A DNA stretch of 64,000 nt from Lentibacillus sp. JNUCC-1 (GTDB lineage: Bacteria; Bacillota; Bacilli; Bacillales; Amphibacillaceae): positions 682,001-746,000 of the forward strand of contig NZ_WHOH01000001.1 in NCBI RefSeq assembly GCF_009741735.1, given 5' to 3'. Position numbers and translations under genes: made by a program. This document shows positions 26,505 to 35,435 of this stretch, piece after piece (within the stretch, counting starts at the first letter, position 1; each line of letters begins with the position of its first letter). The notes beneath the pieces are model-generated. The model was given only the letters and a program-made list of their open reading frames with translations. It ran no database searches and was not told the DNA's origin.

Positions 26505-27630
26505 CTGTCTCACCTTCATTTGAATGATAGATCTTCTTTAAAGCTGAAATACCTGATGCAATGGCAAATCCTTGTTGTCTGAAAGCATGTTTGATCGTCT
26601 CAGGATTCGGTTTAGGACGGATAGCTGCTTCCAGTACATGATCAGCCCAAACTTCTGGGGAATCCTGTAATGATAATCTGGTTACAAGCCCAAGACCAAG
26701 ATCGGCTTCAGGCTGGATGGCGTCTGAAACCACACATGGGAGGCCACATGCTTGAGCTTCCAGCAACACAAGACCCAAACCTTCATAAACAGACGGAAAA
26801 ACAAAGACATCCATACTATGCAGCAGTGTGGCAATATCACCGCGAACCCCCGTGAATCGCACGTTATCCAGAAGACCAGCTTTTTCAGCTTTTTCCTCGA
26901 TGGCGTCTCGTAGATCACCATCCCCGACCAACAGTAAATTAACGTGTGGATCCCGTTTGCGCAGCTGGTTCAAGACCGGGAGCATAAACGCATGATTTTT
27001 CGCTTCAATAAACCTGCCAACATGGCCAACTACAAGACGTTTCTCCAATTGGGCTTCACGTTTAAATCGTTTCACATTCAGCACCGGAGACTCCAGAAAG
27101 CCCTCGTAATCAATCACATTAGGAAAATACGTGTGTGCCTGCTGGTCGCCAAACAAGTACTGTGCCGCGCCATTGCTGCAAGCAAGGCGATCTGTCGCCC
27201 ATAGCCGGATCATACGCCGCATTGTTGTGTGATACAGCTTACGAGCAGCAGATTCTTGATCATCCTCAGTTGTATGCGCATGTGCAATCCGAATAGGGAT
27301 GCCTGCCAGTTTCGCGGCAAAAAGGGCCAAACCGCAGTGAAACAGGGTGTGGGCATGAACAGCATCATATGGCCCGTATTGTTTCATTGTCTGATAGAGG
27401 CTTTTTAATGAATTTGTTTTTTCAAGCCTGATGATGCGCCCCCCCAACCGCATAATTTCCCCGTCATAATCCGCGGTTTCATGGCTATAAGAAATGAAGT
27501 CAAATGTGACGTGTTCTGGATCCATGTGCCGGTACAGATTCATCAGCATGGTCTCGGTTCCGGCTCTGTTCATGGCCCCGACAACATGCAGCACTTTCAG
27601 CGGTTTATGACTTACAATTTGATGATTCAT
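26476..27630 (-). CDS. glycosyltransferase family 4 (EpsF-like)
   Basis: About 384 aa. N-terminal KVLHVVGAMNRAGTETMLMNLYRHMD and HAHTLFHCGLALFAAKLAG are typical of the EpsF/CapM-like branch. The donor domain has VGHVGRFIEAKNHAFML, LLLVGDGDL, and the E-x7-E motif VYEGLGLVLLEAQACGLP. The start at 27630 follows GGGGA; the upstream ATG at 27651 has no such site. It overlaps the end of the SinR-like gene, so the regulator is co-transcribed with the glycosyltransferases. Confidence 0.9.
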   Translation of the reverse strand: MNHQIVSHKPLKVLHVVGAMNRAGTETMLMNLYRHMDPEHVTFDFISYSHETADYDGEIMRLGGRIIRLEKTNSLKSLYQTMKQYGPYDAVHAHTLFHCGLALFAAKLAGIPIRIAHAHTTEDDQESAARKLYHTTMRRMIRLWATDRLACSNGAAQYLFGDQQAHTYFPNVIDYEGFLESPVLNVKRFKREAQLEKRLVVGHVGRFIEAKNHAFMLPVLNQLRKRDPHVNLLLVGDGDLRDAIEEKAEKAGLLDNVRFTGVRGDIATLLHSMDVFVFPSVYEGLGLVLLEAQACGLPCVVSDAIQPEADLGLGLVTRLSLQDSPEVWADHVLEAAIRPKPNPETIKHAFRQQGFAIASGISALKKIYHSNEGETDDQVIDHIL

Positions 27631-27976
27631 GTGTGATTTCCCCGCGATCATTTTGAGGTTTCGATTCAGCCTGTTGGATCACTTTTTTTAGTTCCTTCAT
27701 CCGTTTCTCTTCAAGTCCGCTGTATTTGATTTGTTCCATGAGACGTAACCACTCCTGGTCTAAAGTCAGTTGATTGTGTCTTTGATTTCCAAATAGCGTA
27801 TTTACATCTACATTTAAAGCAACTGCGATTTTTTGGATAATGTGAAAAGAAGGGTTTTGGTTAATGTTGCGCTCAATCGTACTTAAATAAGACTTTGAAA
27901 CACCAGCCCTTTTTGCCAGTTCAGACAGCGTATACCCCTTCTGTTTCCGGATAAGACTAATATTATTTTTCTTCAT
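27605..27976 (-). CDS. SinR-like HTH transcriptional regulator embedded in the EPS operon
   Basis: 123 aa. Residues 8-62 form an HTH_3/XRE domain (RKQKGYTLSELAKRAGVSKS, then YLSTIERNINQNPS) that is strikingly close to B. subtilis SinR/SlrR. After a linker, DQEWLRLMEQIKYSGLEEKR resembles the SinR C-terminal domain used for tetramer formation and SinI/SlrR contact. It starts 3 bp after the EpsN-type gene with an AGAGGT site. No sinI-like gene was found nearby. It probably represses the EPS promoters that carry GTTC-N8-GAAC palindromes (near 40628, 42483, 42556 and 44604). Being inside the operon it controls, it would give negative feedback. Confidence 0.85.
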   Translation of the reverse strand: MKKNNISLIRKQKGYTLSELAKRAGVSKSYLSTIERNINQNPSFHIIQKIAVALNVDVNTLFGNQRHNQLTLDQEWLRLMEQIKYSGLEEKRMKELKKVIQQAESKPQNDRGEITHESSNCKS

Positions 27977-27979
27977 ATT

Positions 27980-29166
27980 TTATACCTCTTGTTTTCCAGG
28001 AATGAAATAGTGACCTCCCATAATAGTGTCGAAACATTTTGTAATGCAGGTGATGACCCGCAGCTGATCTTTAACACGCATTGCTGACCCGGATGGCAGG
28101 CAGATCCCATTCGAAAAAAGTTGCTCTGCCACGTGTTCCTGATCGTGATGCGGATAATACATTGCTTCGGTAAAGAGTGGCTGCATATGGAGCGGTTTCC
28201 ATACTTTTCGAGCTTCGATGTTTTCCAGTTGCAGGGCGTGCAGCAAATGGTCAACTGTTACGTGTGTTTCGCTAGGGTCGATCGTGAAAACAGTCAGCCA
28301 GCGATTGGTTTTGGTGTCTTTCAGTTCTTTCATAAACCTGATCCCTGGCAGAAAGGCCAGCTGTTGTTCATACAGATCAAAGACAGCCCGCCTTGCATTG
28401 ACGCGTTTATCCAGCACTTGTAACTGGGCTCTGCCCACACCAGCCAGCAGGTTACTTAGCCGGTAATTATACCCCATTTGACTATGTTGATAATGTGCAG
28501 CGGGGTCCCGGGCCTGAGTCGCAAGGAAACGGGCCTGTTTCATAGCTGCTTTGTCATTTGATACCAGCATCCCTCCACCTGACGTCGTAATGATTTTATT
28601 CCCGTTAAACGAGTAGATCCCGAATTTACCGATCGTGCCGCTTGCCTTCCCTTTGTACATCGTGCCAAGTGATTCAGCCGCATCCTCGATTACAGGTACA
28701 TCGTATTGTTGACACAAGTGCATTAATTCTTCCATTTTCGCGCTCTGCCCGTATAAGTGGACAATAATGACGGCTTTAGGCAGTTTGCCCTGTCTGGCCG
28801 CGTCTTGTAAAGCCCGTTCCAATGCCTGAGGGACATGTTCCACGTTTCCGGCTCTGAATCAATGAACACCGGTTTGGCTTGATGATACAAAATCGGATTC
28901 GCGCTTGCGACAAACGTTAAAGTCGAACAAAACACTGTATCTCCTTGTTTGACGTTTAATAGCGTCAGTGCCACGTCAATCGCGGCTGTTCCGGAACTAA
29001 GCGCTACAGCTTCTTCTACACCGAGGTAGGCTGCCGCTTCTTTTTCAAACATATCCACATGCGGTCCCACCGGTGCAATCCAGTTGGTTTGAAAAGCTTC
29101 CTCGATATAATGACGTTCATGGCCTTCCATATGCGGCGGAGACAATAAAATTTTAGACTTTGACAA
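27980..29166 (-). pseudogene. DegT/DnrJ/EryC1-type PLP aminotransferase (EpsN/PglE-like), one frameshift
   Basis: Sugar aminotransferase, expected to turn UDP-4-keto-6-deoxy-GlcNAc into the 4-amino sugar. It begins at a TTG (29166) after AAGGTGG, with SPPHMEGHERHYIEEAFQTN, WIAPVGPHVDMFE and ALSSGTAAIDVAL. The frame breaks at the GGG run 28830-28832. One extra base joins TWNMS to PQALERALQDAARQG. The PLP lysine is in YSFNGNKIITTSGGGM and the C-terminus is complete. Repaired length is 395 aa. With EpsC, the acetyltransferase and the sugar transferase it completes a bacillosamine-type route. Confidence 0.87.
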
Positions 29167-29193
29167 TCATCACACCACCTTACTTTATAAGTT

Positions 29194-29823
29194 TTATTTG
29201 GCTATTCGTTCAATAATACGTGTCGGCGATCCCACTGCCTTACTGAATGCAGGAATATGTTCAATGACAGTTGAACCCGCACCAATCACTGACCAGCTTC
29301 CTAAATGCTTCCCAGGGATCACTATCGCGGAGGTCCCAACATGCACGCCTTCTCCAGAAGACACACTGCCAGCGAGCGTAGCACTCGGCGACACATGTGT
29401 GTAGTCGCCAATCTCATTATCATGTTCAATAGTCGCGCGGGTGTTGACAATGCACTGCGCACCAACTTGTGCACGGGCATTGATGACCGCGTAAGGCATA
29501 ACCACTGTCCCATTTCCGATGTCAGCAGAACTGCTGACGACTGCGGTATGATGCACAATGGGGGCAAAGACTTTTGGCGGAAGATCCAGTTGTTGAACGA
29601 TCTTCTGTCTAATGGCATTGTCTCCGATCGCCACCACGACCCTTGTGTTGCGTTTCAGTAAATGATGGACAAAAGAAATCGGTGCAAAAACGATTCCCCC
29701 ATCCTTAAAACCTGTTGGATACCGATCATCCAGTATCGCTGTAATAACCCCCATACCGCTCGATATGATCATGTCCTGAATGACTCTGCTATGACCGCCA
29801 TCGCCTAATATCACGAGACGCAT
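29194..29823 (-). CDS. sugar N/O-acetyltransferase, NeuD/PglD family (EpsM-like)
   Basis: 209 aa. An N-terminal nucleotide-sugar-binding fold (LVILGDGGHSRVIQDMII) is followed by a left-handed beta helix of hexapeptide repeats (GNGTVVMPYAVINARAQVGA and on to the C-terminus), ending KAVGSPTRIIERI. Catalytic His is expected in NTRATIEHDNEIGDY. It probably N-acetylates the 4-amino sugar made by the EpsN-like enzyme, giving UDP-diNAc-bacillosamine. It starts 1 bp after the sugar transferase stop and lies 28 bp before the aminotransferase start. Confidence 0.9.
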   Translation of the reverse strand: MRLVILGDGGHSRVIQDMIISSGMGVITAILDDRYPTGFKDGGIVFAPISFVHHLLKRNTRVVVAIGDNAIRQKIVQQLDLPPKVFAPIVHHTAVVSSSADIGNGTVVMPYAVINARAQVGAQCIVNTRATIEHDNEIGDYTHVSPSATLAGSVSSGEGVHVGTSAIVIPGKHLGSWSVIGAGSTVIEHIPAFSKAVGSPTRIIERIAK

Positions 29824-29824
29824 A

Positions 29825-30421
29825 TCATCGAACCTCTTTTGTACCGCTGAATTTAAGCATTGTAGCCTGGTTGTCTTGATGAATGCCTTCTTTTTTTAGC
29901 ACTTTGGCAATGGTCAGATATAAAATTTTGCAATCCAACAGAACATTTCGGTGATGGACATACCATAGGTCGAGATCAAACTTTTCCTCCCATGTGATGG
30001 CATTGCGGCCATTTACTTGAGCCCACCCTGTGATGCCGGGTTTCACTGCATGGCGCGCAGATTGCCTCTTCGTATACAGCGGCAAGTATTCCATTAACAA
30101 CGGGCGCGGTCCGACCAGGCTCATATCGTTCCGGATCACATTGAACAGCTGGGGCAATTCATCCAAACTGTATTTGCGCAGGACTTTCCCAACAGCCGTC
30201 AGTCTTTGTGCATCTGAAAGCATCTCACCATCTTTGGCGGCCATCGTCATTGTCCGGAATTTATACAAGAAAAAAGGTCGGCCGTTCAACCCTGGCCGCT
30301 GCTGCTTAAACAATACAGGCGATCCCATGCTGACTTTGATGATGATGGCAATCACGGCGATTAAAGGAGCTGTAATGATAAGCAAGCCCGTGGCAATAGC
30401 CAAATCCATCAAACGTTTCAT
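29825..30421 (-). CDS. undecaprenyl-phosphate sugar phosphotransferase (EpsL/PglC-like)
   Basis: 198 aa small phosphoglycosyl transferase that starts glycan assembly on the lipid carrier. It has one N-terminal reentrant/membrane helix (LAIATGLLIITAPLIAVIAI), the motif FKQQRPGLNGRPFFLYKFRTM, the catalytic Asp-Glu pair in SLDELPQLFNV, and SLVGPRPLLMEYLPLY, KPGITGWAQVNGRN. The size matches PglC-type enzymes with no long N-terminal domain. An intrinsic terminator lies just upstream at the end of galE. The predicted first sugar is diNAc-bacillosamine phosphate. Confidence 0.93.
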   Translation of the reverse strand: MKRLMDLAIATGLLIITAPLIAVIAIIIKVSMGSPVLFKQQRPGLNGRPFFLYKFRTMTMAAKDGEMLSDAQRLTAVGKVLRKYSLDELPQLFNVIRNDMSLVGPRPLLMEYLPLYTKRQSARHAVKPGITGWAQVNGRNAITWEEKFDLDLWYVHHRNVLLDCKILYLTIAKVLKKEGIHQDNQATMLKFSGTKEVR

Positions 30422-30451
30422 GTGCTGAACCTCCTTATGCGTGCATCTTTT

Positions 30452-31537
30452 TTACAATAAAAAAGCCGCTGTTTTAACCAGCGGGCTTTCTTTTTCGATC
30501 GGTGCCTGACGTGAATCAGACACAGATTGATAACCATTTGGATTGTTGGATTGCCAGCGCCACGTATCTTCACACATCGCATGAATGTCGCGCTTCGCCT
30601 GCCACTTTAAGCGGCTTCGGGCTTTATCGGGATTCGCGTAACAGAGGGCTACGTCTCCATTCCGCCGTTCTGATACGATATACGGAATGGTTTTTCCCGA
30701 AGCCTGCTCAAAAGCATTAATCATCTCCAGCACACTGTAGCCGACCCCTGTGCCGATATTAAACGCCTCAATGCCGGCATGAGCCTGAATATATTCAAGT
30801 GCTTTTAAATGTGCAAGCGCCAGATCAACCACATGAATATAATCCCTGATTCCCGTTCCATCTTTCGTCGGATAATTGGCTCCAAATACCGATAATTGCG
30901 GGCGTTTGCCTGCTGCCACCTGAGCAATATAAGGCATTAGATTATTTGGTGTGCCTTTGGGGTCCTCACCAATTTTCCCGCTTGAATGGGCGCCCACCGG
31001 GTTGAAATAACGCAATACCGCGATCCGCCATTCGTCATCAGCCTGATAGATATCATGCAAAAGCTCTTCAATCATGAGTTTTGTTCTGCCGTATGGGTTT
31101 ATGGCCGTCAGCCGACTATCTTCTGTAATTGGCACGTTTTCGGCCACCCCGTAAACCGTTGCGGAAGAGCTGAAGACCATGCGTTTCACTCCATACTGCT
31201 GCATGACTTCACATAAATAAACGGTTCCGATCACATTGTTGCGGTAATATTTTAGTGGAACAGAGACCGATTCACCAACCGCTTTCAGACCGGCGAAATG
31301 CAGCACCGCTTCAATATCATTTTCTGAAAAGACATGTTCCAACCCAGCCTTATCGAGTAAATCAACGTTATACACTCTGAACGACTTGCCGGTTAGATCC
31401 TTAATACGTTTCAATGCGACCGGGCTGCTGTTCGAAAAATTATCCAACACAACAACATCCCGCCCACTCAACAACAACTCCACACAAGCATGACTCCCAA
31501 TATACCCCGCACCCCCAGTCACAAGCACAGCCACCAC
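30452..31537 (-). CDS. galE: UDP-glucose 4-epimerase
   Basis: 361 aa short-chain dehydrogenase-type epimerase interconverting UDP-Glc/UDP-Gal, possibly also the N-acetyl forms. NAD motif LVTGGAGYIGSHACVE, SSSATVYG, catalytic NPYGRTKLMIE (YxxxK), and FNIGTGVGYSVLEMI. It starts at GTG 31537 after GAAGGGGG. The last 25 residues run past the usual end (about 330-340 aa) and overlap a terminator hairpin. Repeat copy R1 lies upstream, so any promoter is in repeat-rich DNA. Confidence 0.93.
   Translation of the reverse strand: MVAVLVTGGAGYIGSHACVELLLSGRDVVVLDNFSNSSPVALKRIKDLTGKSFRVYNVDLLDKAGLEHVFSENDIEAVLHFAGLKAVGESVSVPLKYYRNNVIGTVYLCEVMQQYGVKRMVFSSSATVYGVAENVPITEDSRLTAINPYGRTKLMIEELLHDIYQADDEWRIAVLRYFNPVGAHSSGKIGEDPKGTPNNLMPYIAQVAAGKRPQLSVFGANYPTKDGTGIRDYIHVVDLALAHLKALEYIQAHAGIEAFNIGTGVGYSVLEMINAFEQASGKTIPYIVSERRNGDVALCYANPDKARSRLKWQAKRDIHAMCEDTWRWQSNNPNGYQSVSDSRQAPIEKESPLVKTAAFLL
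30456..30487 (-). terminator. intrinsic terminator overlapping the galE 3' end
   Basis: AGC-CGCTG (30464-30471) pairs with CAGCGGGCT (30479-30487). On the minus strand the hairpin runs into CTTTTTTATTG. It lies between galE and the sugar transferase, inside the locus, so downstream genes need read-through, antitermination or another promoter. Confidence 0.7.
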
Positions 31538-31620
31538 AACACCCCCTTCTAAAATTCAAACACGTTTGTATAGTTAGTTTTTAATAGAAAACATGAATTC
31601 CGATATGATGCATGAGCATC

Positions 31621-31880
31621 GTGATTTGCGCTGCGAGATCTTCGGACTCGTGCTGTGCCCGCAGAACTCCGCTATAAATCTCCCCATAAAGTTTGTGTTG
31701 CTTATGATTTAAACAGCCTAACGTGCTCATGATAAAAATTAGACACATACTTTCACCGAGCTCCGGGAAAACACGGAGACTCCTATGGAAGCAAAAGCCT
31801 CGGTGAGACCCCGGAGGTCGTCAGACCGAGGAGGCTCACCAGCGCCCATGGAAAGCGCAGTGTTTTCCCGGAGCTCGGTG
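31621..31880 (+). repeat. composite palindromic repeat, copy R1 (U1 shortened + U2)
   Basis: The 31538-32000 gap has no credible gene. U1 (31621-31675) keeps gtgatttgcgctgcg and ttcggactcgtgctg but lacks most of its middle. U2 is bounded by a perfect 21-bp inverted repeat, left arm 31754-31774 and right arm 31860-31880 (core CTCCGGGAAAACAC). Between the arms lies the conserved ggagactcct...gcctcggtgagacccc...gaggaggctca segment. Same family as R2 (34 kb), R3 (40.7 kb, inverted) and R4 (54 kb). Confidence 0.8.
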
Positions 31881-32029
31881 GCGCGAGGCAGTCATTCAAG
31901 CTTTCCCTAAGTCGATATTTATCCTATGAGCCAATGAGGATTTCTACTTATGTTCCTGGCTACTTAAAGACAAGGCACGTCAATGTGCGTAAGATACGTA
32001 TCGTGATTTGCGCTGCGGGAAGTCGCTTT

Positions 32030-32091
32030 AACTTTATCACAGCTCAAGTGCGACATCTGTTCAAGAAACCCACTTTCACAGTGTCTTCTAG
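32030..32091. repeat. precise 62-bp insertion inside U1 of R2
   Basis: Intact U1 (R4) reads agtcgcttt-ccgcgggcacggcc without a break. Here the same flanks are parted by 62 bp beginning aactttatcacagctcaagt and ending cagtgtcttctag. No coding content is seen. Its ends have weak inverted character only (cac/gtg). It may be a tiny mobile element or an IS remnant. Confidence 0.55.
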
Positions 32092-32179
32092 CCGCGGGCA
32101 CGGCCTCAGCCTCCTTGCCCCGGCAAGGGGTATGTCGACGTTGCCCGCAAAGGGCGGTTTTAGTCGACCCTCCCTCTAT

Positions 32180-32638
32180 ATAATTAAAATATCTCCAAAA
32201 TGCTCTTACTTTCTTAGAATTACTCAAACACTTCATTGACATATTGAATGCGGGTTGAGTATCAGGTGTTGATTTCGGAAATTTCGGACGTAGTCTATGC
32301 CATCCTAACGCCCAAATTGTGAACATTTGGTGACAAGAGACGTGATAACCGTGCTGAAAATCTCCACACAACTTATGGTCGCTCACCCTCCCATGTATCA
32401 CGGGATTATTATCCATACATTCCTTCGTCCTGCGTATCCACAAGGTGGAGGTCGGAAATGCTCCTTAGCTGGGTCTATTGCCCGAATGGGTTAAATAAGC
32501 TCCGACTCTGCACTATTGGTGTTTGTTCAATCCTAAGGCCATCAGATGCATTTGTTGAAACATCCCAAATGAATTAAAAAGGTTTATTAATCGCTCATTC
32601 AGAACCACTTATCTACGTGGAGTAGTTAACATCAATAT
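32180..32638 (-). other. long non-coding 3' flank of the IS110 transposase, candidate RNA region
   Basis: About 460 bp between the transposase stop and the U1 remnant holds no credible gene; the open frame 31964-32443 is rich in Cys/His/Arg and crosses the repeat, so I reject it. IS110-type recombinases use a structured 'bridge' RNA from one non-coding end. Here the 5' flank is only about 125 bp, so this longer flank is the better candidate. No structure was established by eye. Confidence 0.35.
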
Positions 32639-33922
32639 TCATGCCACCTGACTTGTTTGTAATTCAGGTAGTCCTTGTAGTAGTTTACTTCCATCAAATT
32701 CACACTGCTTCGTGCCAATGGCGAATAAGACACGTATCAACTTACCGCACAAAGCGATCAGAGATTGTTGCTTTTTCAAAGGACGATCGGGACGCGTGGT
32801 GTAATAATGATGCAATGTCTTGAACGTCGAATTATGTGCTACCAGTGGGCGCACAGCTAAATAGATCGCTCTTCTCAATCGCTTGCGTCCACGCTTGTCT
32901 ATTCGTGTTTGCCCTTTGAATTTACCCGAGCTGTGTTCTTTTAAGGATAGACCAGCCATACTTACAATTTGCTGGGGATGACTGTAGTTGGAGAGGTCTC
33001 CGACCTCGGCGAAAAACGTGGCCACTGTCGTGGGACCAATGCCTTTAATAGCCATCATTTCTTTAGCTCCAGGTAGATCTGTTATAAGTGTTTCGATCTC
33101 TTTATCCAATGACACAAGTTGTTGGTTGTACAATTCATATTGATCAAGCAGAGTCTGTAATTCCTGCCTGGCAAAGCGCAAACCTATCTGAACACCAATG
33201 CTTTTCTGGGCAGCTTGGACAAGCTGATTGGCACGTTTGATGCCCACACCACTTTTAACGACTGTTTTCCACGTTGAAAGCACGTCTTCAGGGGTCATAT
33301 CCTGAATATCAGATGGAAATGGGAATTCACGCAGTGTACAAATAGCTGTCTTACCATTCCAGTCATTAAACACATCATCAAACTCCGGAAAATACCGTTG
33401 TATGGCGTTTTGGATGCGTCCTTCGACAATCATCAGCTGTTTGGTGAGTTGATCTCGTAATTTAATCCCTTCCCTTAACTCGGCATAAACACCGTCAAGA
33501 AGGTTCGGTACAGAGTATCGACCATCCTTAACCATCTGTGCAATAACACGTGCGTCTTTCGTATCATTTTTTGTGGGCGAATTGTCGTCCAGCTCTTTGC
33601 TTTTTTTAACATGCATCGGGTTAACTAACACAAAGTCATAACCTTTGGCGTTCAGGTAGTAGGCTAGACTCTTCCAAAAGTGGCCAGTCGGTTCAACGCC
33701 AAACATGACATGTGTCTTTTGGTTTTTCTCTTGAAGCCTAGCTACCCAATCAAGCAGCTTTTGATAACCGTGTATTCGATTTTCAAAGATCAATCGTTTG
33801 CCAAATTCAATACCTCGATAATCTTGTGCGCGAGCTACGTGTTTGTCTTTTGCGATGTCAATCCCCACGATCAATGTGGATTCTGTGATTTGCGCGATTT
33901 TGTGATTTTGGTTATAATTCAT
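32639..33922 (-). CDS. IS110-family transposase/recombinase
   Basis: About 427 aa. The N-terminal RuvC-like DEDD domain shows GIDIAKDKHVARAQ (Asp), VMFGVEPTGHFWKSLAY (Glu), and NSPTKNDTKDARVIAQMVKDG (Asp pair). The C-terminal domain has IKGIGPTTVATFFAEVGD and MAGLSLKEHSSGKFKGQTRI with the conserved Ser-Gly, then KRGRKRLRRAIYLA. The start at 33922 follows a perfect AAGGAGG; an upstream in-frame start at 34006 is not supported. The gene appears intact. Confidence 0.93.
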   Translation of the reverse strand: MNYNQNHKIAQITESTLIVGIDIAKDKHVARAQDYRGIEFGKRLIFENRIHGYQKLLDWVARLQEKNQKTHVMFGVEPTGHFWKSLAYYLNAKGYDFVLVNPMHVKKSKELDDNSPTKNDTKDARVIAQMVKDGRYSVPNLLDGVYAELREGIKLRDQLTKQLMIVEGRIQNAIQRYFPEFDDVFNDWNGKTAICTLREFPFPSDIQDMTPEDVLSTWKTVVKSGVGIKRANQLVQAAQKSIGVQIGLRFARQELQTLLDQYELYNQQLVSLDKEIETLITDLPGAKEMMAIKGIGPTTVATFFAEVGDLSNYSHPQQIVSMAGLSLKEHSSGKFKGQTRIDKRGRKRLRRAIYLAVRPLVAHNSTFKTLHHYYTTRPDRPLKKQQSLIALCGKLIRVLFAIGTKQCEFDGSKLLQGLPELQTSQVA

Positions 33923-34331
33923 TGCGAGTCCTCCTTGGTATTTATTTAATTCGGGGTCATGATCATGACACCCTGTACTATACCAAGAGGGCTCTTTTCT
34001 GTTCAAACCTCAAATTTCTTCATTACAGGAATGCTCCTTAATGTAGCACTGTGGGGTCTTCGGACTCGTGCTGTTCCCGCAGGAGTCGACTTCCCTCCGC
34101 TCCAATCACTTTATTTAATTCAGTGCCTTGGACGGTTCTACTCACATAAGAGTTAGAAGATAACCTCTTATATCTAGCTCGCGGAAAACACGGAGACTCC
34201 TGTGGGAGGAAAAGCCTCGGTGAGACCCCGGAGGTCGATAGACCGAGGAGGCTCAGCAGCGCCCACTGGACGCGGAGTGTTTTCCCCGAGCGGTTGCCAG
34301 AAGCAGGTATTAAAGCTATTCCTCTATTTTT

Positions 34332-35405
34332 TCACCACATAAAAAAGTCGCTGCGGTATTGGATGTTGAGGGTGATGACATTTTCATAGAAGTAATAGCC
34401 CAAGTAACACGCTAGGATCACGTAGTACATGAATGCCTGATCCCGCTCGCGGAACACTTTTATAATCCAAGCAATTAAAATCAATTGATACAAATTAAAA
34501 TACAGCGCAAACCTCGCAAATATCCAATTTTGTGTCGCAATCACCATAAAAATAAAACCAATCAACACCATATTGACCACATAATCACTTTTCGGAAACA
34601 CCCTTCTCAACTTATCCCGGCCCAAATAAGCAATAAATAACGGAGCAGCATTAACAGCCACCCGAATGATATTGGCACCCCCCTCATCAAAATTACGATA
34701 GTGACCATATTGACTATCCCCAAGCGCCGAAAACAACAGCGCTGAAAAATAATCAAACCCAATCGCAATTACAACCGACACAACCATCAGCACCAATGTC
34801 GCTTTGGACCAGGCTCTGACCCGAACCAAAAAATAAATCGGCAGTAAAATCAAGGCGCTCTGATGAAAGAACGACGCCGCCACAACGACCAGTGCATACT
34901 TTAGAAACTTTCCTTCCATTAGAAATTTGATCGCCGTAAATGCAATGGCCGCGGCCAGCATTTGTCTCATTCCATTCATGGAAATCAGAAACAAGCCGCC
35001 TGTAATATAAACAAATAAACTCAGTTCAATCTTGCGAGAGTAATGATATAAGACAATAACAATCAGAACATTTGTCAGCAGCGCGGTCGTCAGGATCAGA
35101 ATTTGCGGATCATCGGACAAAGTTTTCAAGCCTTTTTGCAAAATCCCAAAGCCGATATCCTTCTCATCAAAAATATACGCCCACGAAAAGTCAGTGCTTT
35201 CATAAATATGTTTGTAAAAATATGTGTCGCCTATATTGGCACGCAGTCCGGAAACAGCGACCAAAGCAGCCATCGAGCCAAACACGAGCAATTTATTCGG
35301 TTTGACTGTGATCGTGTATCCTCCCGCTACAACCGGCGTAGAGAAATATCTGGACACGAGTGCCAGGAGAAATACAAGACCCAGATTGATCCAGAGTAAC
35401 GTCAT
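34332..35405 (-). CDS. EpsG-family polysaccharide polymerase (Wzy-like)
   Basis: About 357 aa with roughly 10 membrane segments. The family features SGLRANIGDTYFYKHIY near residue 60 and ISMNGMRQMLAAAIAFTAIK plus ASFFHQSALILLPIYFLV match EpsG/Wzy enzymes that join lipid-linked repeat units outside the membrane. ATG 35405 has GGGAAG about 10 bp upstream; ATG 35423 is also in frame without a clear site. It is the only polymerase candidate in the locus. Its 3' side abuts repeat R2 and the IS110 element, about 2.8 kb from galE. Confidence 0.88.
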   Translation of the reverse strand: MTLLWINLGLVFLLALVSRYFSTPVVAGGYTITVKPNKLLVFGSMAALVAVSGLRANIGDTYFYKHIYESTDFSWAYIFDEKDIGFGILQKGLKTLSDDPQILILTTALLTNVLIVIVLYHYSRKIELSLFVYITGGLFLISMNGMRQMLAAAIAFTAIKFLMEGKFLKYALVVVAASFFHQSALILLPIYFLVRVRAWSKATLVLMVVSVVIAIGFDYFSALLFSALGDSQYGHYRNFDEGGANIIRVAVNAAPLFIAYLGRDKLRRVFPKSDYVVNMVLIGFIFMVIATQNWIFARFALYFNLYQLILIAWIIKVFRERDQAFMYYVILACYLGYYFYENVITLNIQYRSDFFMW

Positions 35406-35435
35406 CCTTGCCACACTTCCCATAAGGGTTTCATT

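Larger units (their letters stand above)
32130..34046 (-). mobile_element. IS110-family element inserted in a palindromic repeat (left limit approximate)
   Basis: It contains the IS110 transposase gene and lies between the two halves of repeat U1. The right limit at about 34046 is set by the point where homology to intact U1 resumes. The left limit is less certain because the U1 left half diverges somewhere between 32120 and 32180. IS110 elements have no long terminal repeats, which fits. Some IS110 members are known to target REP-type palindromes, so this site choice is consistent with the family. Confidence 0.65.
32003..34293 (+). repeat. composite palindromic repeat, copy R2, split by the IS110 element
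   Basis: The U1 left half starts at 32003 (gtgatttgcgctgcgggaag) and runs past ggcacggcctcagcctcct near 32120. The U1 right half resumes at 34047 (cactgtggggtcttcggactc) and ends in ctccgctccaatcac at 34109. A linker and U2 (34177-34293, arms GCGGAAAACAC and GTGTTTTCCCC) follow. In intact copy R4 the two U1 halves are continuous, so the IS110 gene and its flanks were inserted inside U1. Confidence 0.75.

Noticed and set aside
18135..28843. Phase variation by homopolymer slippage in the glycan genes
   Set aside because: The runs are only 2-6 bases long and the same error type also hits catabolic genes and galU. Sequencing error explains all cases more simply.
31934..32443. ORFs on both strands over the repeat and IS110 flank
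   Set aside because: Odd composition (many Cys, His, Arg), crossing repeat U1 and the 62-bp insertion, no ribosome site.
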